Below, in pieces: positions 1 to 9,900 of a stretch of DNA of 64,000 bases. This DNA is from Psococerastis gibbosa (taxonomy: Eukaryota; Arthropoda; Insecta; Psocodea; Psocidae). The translations under genes were made by a program, and so were the position numbers. Positions within the stretch are counted from its first letter, which is position 1; every line of letters begins with the position of its first letter. The notes below the pieces were generated by a model. That model did no database searches and was not told the DNA's origin. It was given only the letters and a program-made list of their open reading frames with translations. The stretch is from the NCBI GenBank assembly GCA_963971405.1, contig OZ020492.1:16207704-16271703 (forward strand), in the 5' to 3' direction.

Positions 1-93
1 TAATATAATTTCATGTAGGCCTAGATTTAAAAAAAAAAAATGATTGTTCAGGTACTTTTCTTTTCATTTTTTTAAGTAACTTAATTTTGGCAT

Positions 94-225
94 TTCCCCC
101 GAAAACCTAAAAAAAAGACGACTAGAATGAGTTTTCTCAAAAACGACTCTGACGACGATTTCTGTTAAATTCACATACATTCCAGTCTTTATTAATGTTA
201 ACAAAACCCCCTTAGGTTAGGTTAG
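94..225 (+). mobile_element. HINE remnant
   Basis: A fragment related to the interior of the Helentron-like family seen throughout the window: the stretch from 'ttttctcaaaaacg' through 'attaatgttaacaaaaccccc' matches the equivalent part of complete copies such as 45310-45420. Both ends are missing. Directly after it (212-226) is a run of three TTAGG-like pentamers, too short to call telomeric. Confidence 0.45.
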
Positions 226-813
226 GTCCTTTGGGTTAAGTCCTTAGGTCTTTTGGTCCCTTGACGGTTTGGTCCTGCGTGTAGAAAATTACAACCGCTC
301 AATTTCAATGAAACATAACACAAAATAATTTATCTGAAGCACTTTTTTTAACAATGCTTCCTAACTTCAGTTAGGCTATATGCAACGTGATGATAAATAT
401 AGTGACGAAACCGAACAAGTTTATGGCTGTAAAGAAACTTTTTTTTTTTAATAAATTAAATACAATCCACACCCCCTTGCATCCCATGACGTTATAATGA
501 CGTATTACATGAGTAGGTATGCGTAATTTTTATTGTCAACTGTCAACCGTGAAGATTGGGGTTGAGAATTGAGAGCTGAGTACTGAGTAGCACTGTGTTT
601 CCCCAAGATAAACCGTTTCTTGTCTAGTAGACTGGTATGCTAAGCAAGTGCGCTATAGTTTTTTTTATATTTAAGGGGTGAATGTTGACGACTTGAGAGA
701 ATTTTGACTGGTCAGTTTGGCGTTAGCCTTCAAAGCAGGTATTCGGAAATTCTAGTCAGTTTTCAGTGCTGTAAATTTTTTTCCATATTATTTTCAATTT
801 TTTTTCGGGAGTC

Positions 814-943
814 ATGGTTTACGTCATGGACGCTGACATGGATAAAGTTCTGGACCTGTCCGTGCGTAGTGCCAATGGATTGGCTGACCAAGCCAGTCTT
901 CCACCGCCATTGCCGACATCCTCTGATGATGCTGACATTCATA
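814..943 (+). CDS. bZIP gene exon 1 (start codon, CtBP-like motif)
   Basis: Starts at ATG 814 in good context (gtcATGG) and runs 43 codons plus one base to the donor A|GTAAGTA at 944. It encodes a short acidic N-terminus followed by DKVLDLSVRS, then a Pro/Ser-rich stretch (LPPPLPTSSDDADIH). VLDLS resembles the CtBP-recruiting PxDLS motif of short-range repressors. The upstream 100 bases hold no in-frame ATG that extends the frame without a stop. No TATA box stands out upstream. Confidence 0.7.
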
Positions 944-3900
944 GTAAGTATAACAGCATAGACCAAGAGCAGATGCAGTGGAAAGTTTAGGGGGGGGGGG
1001 GTTAAAAGTTCATGAGGTAATTTGTTTGTTGAAAATTTGAATATTAATAATAATAATAATAATAAGGACTTTTTGTTCTATTACAAAGCCAACCTAGCGG
1101 AGTTAGGGCTATAAGCCCTCTCTTACACTCAACTAGGAAGGCCCGGGACCGCCTGCTTTACATGCCCTCCGAAGCATGGCCGGAAAATGTAGGAAGTGTA
1201 GGACTCGAACCAACAACCTTTCGGGTGAAAGTCAGAGTCCGTACCACTACTCTACATGTCCCACGATTACGGTATTCAATTTTTTTTACTATCTTATGAA
1301 TTTACTCCCCCCTCCCGTGGATCCGCCATTGGCATAGACCAGTAGTTCTTAAACTGGGGGTGAACCTGTCTGGGGTTAAAGAAATGTTGATAACTAAGAA
1401 ATTATGAACAGAAGAAAGAAATAAAGAAAATTGTCATTATTTTCAACATGGGCGAATTTCCTTCTGTTACAATTAACCCATTAATTTACTAAAAACTTAC
1501 TAACCCTCTCTCAAGAAATATTCGGTAAGCATCCGGTTTCCGGAAATTCCCAATGGGGACACAAACAGAAAAAAAAAATTGCTAAAAAAGTGTGATTTGA
1601 GTTAAAAGTATAAAAAGGAAGAAATCAGAGGGATAGATGAGCTTTATGGACGGATACAGGGGGGGGGGGACAAAAGGTTAGCTGGCCTTTAGTACTTAGT
1701 AGCTTTAGTACACATATGATAAAAGCCCAGGCAATGAACGCTCAAAAAAGGGTGTAGAGGGAGTTGGAACACAATTTTTGATTTCGTAACATTTTTAAGA
1801 AAATTTAGGAGGTGAACATATCAAAAGTCCTCACTCGTAGCCCTTGAGCCGGGGGGGGGGGAGGTTTTTTGGTTTTTCGCTTATAGCCATATTTCTATAC
1901 ATTGCTAAATTAACGCTGATTAAATTTGCTACTAGTTACATGAAGTAAAGTTTTTCGATATCTTGCATAGTTTTCGAGATATCTGCTCGGGAAAAATCAG
2001 TAATTTTGGAAAAAAAATTTGAACTTTTTGAATCGATAACTCTTCAACGATGCAACCAAAAAATAAATGCAGGCCATAGGGCTGTAGAACATTAAATTCC
2101 CTTCAATAATTTATATTTTTTTACTATTTGATGTACTTTCCTTCCAATGTTAAACCAATTCTAGTGTTGTTGAGAGTCGTCAAACGTATGGCCAAAATGT
2201 ACACCATTATGTAGGTACTCATAATGAGACAATGAGTACTGAACGGACGTCTAAATAGCTCCCAACAACATGCATCCATTGCTATGAACAAATTGTTTGT
2301 GAATGTGGCAAAAGGGTAAAAAGGAAAGAAGAAAAAACTTCAACTGAAAATGAGGTTTATTGGTAATTTATTGAAAAGTCAAAAAAATACAATTGAGTGC
2401 CATTTCAGTCAATTTCTTTGCTCTCATGGGGTGGGAAGGGTCTCTTCATCTTTGATTTCTGCGTCTTATTCAGGTCTTATTCTCCAATGTCTTCGTCATG
2501 AGACCATTGGGACCCCTGGTCAGGAACGGAAGGGGGGGGGGGGCTAGTTGTGGGTCAAACAGAAAAACATATGTATTGTAGTATCGATTAAATTAGAGAG
2601 TAATAAATTAACTTACAATATATTTAGAAAATTTTGGGAAGGGGAGCAGCGACCCCCTGTCACCCCAGGGACGGTTTCAGAAAAGTTTTCGGGGGGGGGG
2701 GGGAGGGGGCGGTGGCCTGAAAAATATCGCGTTTCCCTTACTTGAGTAATAATTTTTTTTAATTTCCTTCAAAAGTCCATTCTATCTAGTATGAAGCTAT
2801 TTCTCTTGGGGGGGGGCACCCCCACGGCCCCCCAAGTATCCGTCCCTGTGTCACCCCCTCCCCCGTATCCGTCCATGCCCTTTGTTCTGTATGAAAACGG
2901 CATGTGTGGGGATCCTCCTCTTCTCTACATCTGAGTCCCCGAGAGGAACCCCATTCGTGTAGTTCCGCTGGCAATTTTTACATAGTGGGGAATATTTTGA
3001 GGCTTGCTTTTTTGCAGCCACACTTTGCGCTGGCACAGTCTGCTTTGCACTGGCTTGAAAAAAAAATGAAGTAGCCTATCGATTAAATTAGAGCGTTATA
3101 AATTAGCTTCCAATAGATTTACAAAATTTTGGGAGGGGGGGAAACTGCCCCCTGTCACCCTGCCCCCCCCCCCCCCCCGTTTCCGTCCATACCCCTTGTC
3201 CTGTAGGAAAACGGCCAGTAGATCCTCTTCATCTGAGTCCACGAGGAGAGGAACCCTATTCTGGCAATTCCCCTGGCAAATTTTTGGGAGTATTTGAAGC
3301 TCTAGGGTAGATGGAAAATATATGTCATGTCAGGCTTGATGGTGGCCACCGATTTATCGAATGTCTTGTATCTGTAAGCATTCAGGGAGACAGACCTCTT
3401 TCGCTGCAGCCCCATACCACCTCAAGATGCAGGTTTTACCTTTGCCTTTTATGCCTGGGCGATGGTGGAGGAAGGGTCTGAAATGACCGCTGCTGCTTTC
3501 TTGACCCCTGGACAAATGCGACTTTGCTTTTTCAAGATGCAGATGTTGTGTCCCATCCACTAAAGGTGTGCGTGAACAACACGTCCCTGAAATCTTGCTG
3601 CTGAAGCTCTTGGGACTAGAAGTAGGAGCTGCTTTTCTTCCCGCGTCCAGGCTTAATGAAACAAATGTACTTAAATCAACAGAACTATGCGATCGACATA
3701 TGAACCCACAATGCCGACTGGTAATGTTTCCGAAATGACTTCCATACACCGAGAGAACAGCAAAGCAGCATTCCCTCCGAACTTTTCTATAAGTTCAGCC
3801 GTGGCTGGGAAATAACCTGCCTCATAAGACGTATGGGTTAAAGACAAGAACCGCCTGGACCCAGTCCAAAATGAGCTAACAGCTGCACCGGACGATATAC

Positions 3901-6900
3901 TAAAAATGATTTTCTACCGGTAAAAAATAGACTGTGCCAGCGCAAAGTGTGGCTGCAAAAAAGCAAGCCTCAAATGCTCCCCATTATGTAAAAATTGCCA
4001 GTGGAACTACCAGAATGGGGTAAAATTTTGTAAATGTATTGGAAGTTAATTTATTACGCTCTACTTTAATCGATACTGATACTACAATACATTTGTTTGT
4101 TCTGCTTTGACCAAAAACTACCCCCCCCCCCAATGGGAAAATGGGCTGGATCCGTCCCTGACTAGGGGTCTCATGAAGAAGATATTGGAGAAAAAGACGC
4201 CACCCCATGAGAGTAAAGAAATTGACTGAAATGGCACTCAATTGTATTTTTATGACTTTTCAATTACAATAAACCCTGTTTTCAGTAAATATTTTTCTCC
4301 TTTTCTTTTTGCCCTTTTGCCACATGCACAAACAATATATGTTCATAGCAATGGATGCATGTTGTTGGGAGCTATTTAGACGTCCGTACAATACTCATTA
4401 TGTGTACTTACATAATGGTGTACATTTTGGCCATACGTTTGACGACTCTCAACAACACTAGAATTGGTTTAACATTGGAAGGAAAGTACATCAAACAGTA
4501 AAATAATATAAATTATTGAAGGGAATTTAATGTTCTACAGCCCTATGGCCTGCATTTATGTTTTGGTTGCATTGTTGAAGAGTTATCCAGTCAAAAAGTT
4601 CAAAAAAGGTATTTTTCCAAAATTACTGATTTTCCCGAGCAGATATCTCCAAAACTATGCAAGATATCGAAAAACTTTACTTCATATAACTTGTAGCAAT
4701 TTTAATCAGCGTTAATTTGGTATGGATTAGAAATATGGCTAGGGGTGTAGTTCCCGAGATATAAGCGAAAAACTAAAAAAACCTCCCCCGGCTCAAGGGC
4801 TACGAGTGAGGACTTTCGATATGTTCACCTCCTAACTAGTCTAAACAAAGTTACAAAGTCAAAAATTGTGTTCCAACCAACTACCTCTAAGTATTTTAAC
4901 AGCAGCAAAGCATAGATTTTAAAAAGCTTACAAAGGAATGCTTTTTCATAAAAATTAATATATCATTTAACCCAAAGAGGGGGGGGGGGGTCACAATTTT
5001 GAAAATGTAAGTGCAAAACATTGGGGTTTTCAACAGGAAAGCTTACAAAGGAATGCATATACATGTAGCTGCAAACAGGGGGGCCCGCGGGGGTCTCCCC
5101 GGAGGAAATTTTTTGAAAAAATAGGCTCAGTTTTATGATTTTAACAGCAGTAAAGTTTATAATTTACGGAGGAAGACATTCATGTACCATATTGTACTAG
5201 TGTGCTAGATTTATTTAATTCTTAACTTTTCATTTGGGGGGGGGGGGGGGGGCTGCATCCCAATTAGCCCCCCTTGCCTACGGCCTTGCCTGGGTCCATA
5301 AAAAGTCCTTGAAAAAACTGGCTTTGGGGGAGGGGTGGCCATAGACGGATTCAGGGGGAGGGGATAGCTCAAACTGAACTTCCCTTTCTAAATATCTAGG
5401 GTAGCAGCCCCTCCCTGATCATAGCTGGCTACAAGGCCGTAGCCAAGGGGGGGGGGTTCATGGGATTCAAACCCCCCCCCCCCCCCCGAAATGAAATGGT
5501 TTGATACTAGATAGAATCGGATTTTGAGAGGAAAAATAAAAACCACTATGTAATATCCAATGAAATTTCAGAAACCCCCCTCCCGATAAGAAATCCTGGC
5601 TACGGCCCTGGCTGGATACGCTTATAAACACAGAATCATTCCTCTTTGCTGAAGTTAGCTTACAAACTGCCATTATCCCTTAAATTCATACGTGATACGC
5701 CAGCTGTAAGTCCACTGGTTTTCTTTCGCAGATAAGAAGTCTGAGGCATGCGAAATCTTAGAAGACCATTCGTTACCGCGCCCTGAACACATTCAGGAAC
5801 GTTCCACCAGTCTACCAACTCTGCAATCAGCAATAACACCAACGACTACTTCTGGTAAGTTTAATCAGAGTTGGGTATGTTCGGGAAATCGAGAATTCTC
5901 GGAAGTTTCCATAAAAATTTCCTAAATTGTTTGAAATAACGAAAAGAACCGGTCCGAGTTTACTCAAACATGCTTTCCAATTTATAATGTAGTAGATAGG
6001 CATAATGTGTCATTTCATTGTAAATCATTTCCCTATCGTCAAATGTGGGATCCCTCGGGGGGGGGGGGGGGATATATTGAACACCCCTATTACTCAAAAA
6101 AAATATTCTGGAACGAACAGACCAATACATTGTAACAGTAGTAACAATAACTAACAAGGCACGCAATGTATTGGAAGGTCAATTTTCCATAATTTCTTAA
6201 AAAAAGAGTTTTTTGCACAGAACCAAATATTTTTTTTTGGAAAACAACCTATTTTATTTTGTTACTGTATTGAACACCTAAAACATAACTGAAGGTAGAA
6301 ATCATCGATGGAAAGGTTCCGCAGAAAAATTAATTTTTATTCATTTTTCATGAAAATTGAGTTATTTTTATTTTTTTACCCCCAGAAGCAAACTATCAAG
6401 GGGCAAGCGACCCATTGCATTTTGTTGACATTAATAACGACTACAATATCTGTGGGTTTAAAAAAAATCGTTGGAGCCGTTTCTGAGAAATAATGTTTTT
6501 AGACGTTTTTTTTGGATTTTTTTAGAATAAAACGCCCCAGATTGAGTAAGGCCAAAAAAAAGTGGTCCCAAGGTATGATTTTTGTAAACCTACGCGCCAA
6601 ATTTCATCTAAATCGACCGAGTAGTTTGCCCGGAAATCGATTAACAGACAGACAGATAGACAGAGCGACAGGCAGACAATGTCGAAATGTCATTTCGTAA
6701 AAACCACTTTTTTGGGTTCCTGGGACCTCAAAACGTGTAAATCCGTTGAAATCTCGGAATCGAAAATTTCGATAATCACAAAACTTTCCTTACACTAGCC
6801 TACGTATAAATTGGAAAGCAATAAGGCCTATAGCTTAAATGAATTGAATTGAATGATTAGCCTTCCTCAGAGAGTATCTTAGCTCTTGGTTCGTTGGTGT

Positions 6901-9900
6901 CTGGTCTGCTGCTGAAGCGTGAAGCCTCCTCTGTTTCCAAACTAGCTAGTGGCTCATACCGTAACGGATACTGGAAAGGAACTCAATCGTAATAAAAGTT
7001 AATAAATAAATTATAGTGAAAGTATCCGAATTTCCAAAACTACATAATGTCAAAACGTGTGACATTAAATTGAATTGAATGATTAAATGAGTCCTTGTTG
7101 CCTGATAACTGTTATAAACTTCTAAGACACATTTCTAAGTAGAGTGCGGTACCGCAGGGGGAGGGGGTTACCACCCGTAACCCAGCCAGGTATAGGGGGT
7201 TACCACCCGTAACCTCTTATACCTGGCTACGACAGCTTACATGTAAGAATGTAAGATCGTTGCCTGTCTCTCAGCACGGCGATGACGGTCGCCAAGCTCC
7301 CTTAGATCTCTGAAATACATTCAAATTAATGTCTTTGCGTTCTAAGCCACTTTACTAAGCCAACCTAGCGGATTTAGGGCTATAAAGCTAGGAAAGCCAC
7401 CTGCTTTATATGCCCCCGAAGCATGGCCAGAAAATGTAACAAGTGTGGTGCTCGAACCAACAACCTTTCGGGTAAAAGTCGGAGTCCTCACCACTACGTT
7501 ACATGTCTCTCGACGTCATGCAAACATCATAGTCTTGGTCTTCCCAGCCTCCTTCATGTTCTAGGCTACCCTCTCCGCCACCCGGCCATCAGTCATATTT
7601 CTCTAAGCCGGGCCCATACCTATGTCTAGAAAGATTCTTAGATGGAAAATAGGACATGTATAGAGAAGTGGTCAGAATTAACCTTCATCCGTAAGGTTGT
7701 CAGTTCGAGTCCCACATTTGCTGATTCTTCTGACTATGCTTCGTAGGGCATGTAAAGCAGGAAGTTCCTCAGTTCTTCTTCTTAAGGTTACAATCTTAGC
7801 GATTGGTTGGCAGCAACTCCCTGCATATCGTCCTCCAGTTTACTCGGTCCTCGATCTTCCTCTTCAGTTCTTGATATGATATTGCTCCTGCGTCTTCTTT
7901 TACTTGATCCATGAATTTCTTCTTCGGCCGTCCTCTTCGGTTATTTCCCTCTACTGTGCCCTCGATAGTGTGTACCAGATTTTCGTGCCTTAGCAAATGC
8001 CCCATCCATTTCGCTCTCCTGATTCGTATCTGGGCTACTAACTGTCTTTCTTCCCCGATAGCGTCTAGCACTCTTTCATTTGTCACATGGTCCCTCCAGC
8101 TGATCTGTAGCATCCTCTGTAACACCACATTTCGAAAGATTCGAGTTTCTTTAGTTCCTTATCTGCTATAGTCCAGGTTTCACAGCGGTACAATAAAACA
8201 CTCCACACACATGTTTTTAGAAATTGCTTCAGTTAGGTACGCTTATTATAACGGAACTGTTATTATTTGTGTATTTTGTACATTTTACCAGCAGCCGTGA
8301 AAGAAATTTTCTTCAATACGGCAATAGCCTAGTACTGTGAATACCACTGTATTTATATTTATATGGAAGGTACCTATATTTTGTAATGCTCAACAATTTA
8401 CTAATAATTATATTTGGCCTAAACTGTAGGTATACCATGGAATCCTTCTGTGTTGGTACAAGTGGTACAACGCCTGCTGTTAGGTCTATCTTCGCTATAT
8501 TAGTTCATTTCTAACTAAGTCTAACATTTTCATTAAAATGCACATGTTCTCTTTTACAGCGGAGATGTGTATGGCACACGTTGAAGACATTTCGTTACCA
8601 CTCCCTGAACACACTCAGCAACATTCCACCAATCTACCAATCCATTCAATTTTACAAGCAGCACTGAAACCAACGCCATTTGTTCCTGGTAAGTTTAATC
8701 AGAGTTGGGTAATTTCCGGAAATGTCAATGAAAATGTCCTAAAATGTTTGAAATAAAGGAAATAAGGCTTATAGATTAACTGGTTTCTTAATTGATTACC
8801 AGTCCTCGATGCCCGGTAACTGTAATTAACTTCTATGACATATTTTTAAGAAGAGTACGGTATACAATAATAGAATAGATGATACAGAAAACGACGGCGG
8901 GAGCTGTTGCTGCCATATATTTAGAATAAGTTACTGCAAAGTCTATAGGCATACAATCGACTTCGATGGCCAGGCGGGCTGGGACTGGAAATCGGCCTAT
9001 TTGGCCCTGGGATTTTTTGGATACCGCGGCCCCTTCCTCAGGTCAAAAAGTAAGACGCGCGCTTCCAGAAATTCAAAATGTTGTTGTAATGCTCGTTATT
9101 AACACAATATTTATTTTATTTTAATTTGAAATATGTTACTTTTTTCCCCTTTGGAACAACTATTTTTGGTCCGGCCCACAGGGCAAATGCCAGTCTGCCA
9201 CTGGGCAGTTGGTAACGTGCTTACACGCCATGCGATCGGAGACGTACAAGTTGCTATACAATTTATTATTTAGTCCAAACTGCAAGGATAACTCGGAATC
9301 CTTTTGTATTGGTACTACGCCTGCTGTTAGGCCTGCCTTGACTATATATAGTTACGATTTATCACCAAGTCTAACACTTTCATTAAATACATTGGTAATT
9401 TCGTTCTCATTCACAGTAGAGATGCATATGGCATTCAAAACCATGCAGAACCATTCGTTACCGCACACTCAGCATAGTTTCACCAATCTACCAATCCTGC
9501 CAAACTTACAATCTGCAGTGAGCCCCAAGCCATCTGTTTCTGGTAAGTTCATAGGTAAAGTATCTGTATCTGTATACAAAAAGAATTACACAAATGCCGT
9601 AGAGACGGGTTAATTGTAAGAGTGGGCCGAAAGGCCCAAAATCGCTCACATGGAAAATAAAGATAATTTTCTTTCTTTCTTTCTTAGAGTAATAAATGAC
9701 CTATTTTGCTTCTACAATTACCGGCTAATTAAAAATTTGCACTAGCTTCCGGCACCACCACTTTCGTACGGCACTAGGTTTTTGGCCATGAGGGTAGAAG
9801 GGATTCTGTGATTCAATAAGGGTCTAACTAACTGCATTTAAAATTCCTCACTTGTACCTGAGAAATTCTATGTACTTACGTACTCACCTGTACCGCTCAG

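Larger units (their letters stand above)
1753..4888. repeat. 3.1-kb foldback: arms 1753-3045 and 3930-4888
   Basis: The left arm (1753-3045) is matched in reverse complement by 3930-4888. Examples: 1755-1830 pairs with 4800-4885, 1960-2030 with 4605-4690, 2355-2410 with 4200-4265, and 2998-3045 with 3930-3971. The left arm is longer because it carries an extra 2554-2990 block that resembles 3066-3290. Arms are imperfect, so the structure is old. The loop and inner arms hold broken coding sequence described separately. It lies inside intron 1 of the bZIP gene. Confidence 0.75.

Noticed and set aside
212-226. Telomeric TTAGG array
   Set aside because: Only about three units; not enough to call even an interstitial telomere.
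704-961. 85-codon frame overlapping bZIP exon 1
   Set aside because: Different frame from the ATG at 814; it reads through the splice donor and has no family resemblance.
3354-3749. 131-codon minus-strand frame in the foldback loop
   Set aside because: The recognisable protein motifs (FTHTFSGWDTTSA, SLNAYRYKTF) lie in the other two frames, so this is a shadow frame.
7796-8128. Host gene with a conserved GRPKKKF motif
   Set aside because: The motif set is that of LINE polyprotein tails and recurs in several decayed copies across the window.
9651-9690. Poly(A) site for a short bZIP isoform after exon 4
   Set aside because: The AATAAA lies in a repeat terminus also present at 44895-44985, so it is more likely LINE-derived; RNA evidence would be needed.
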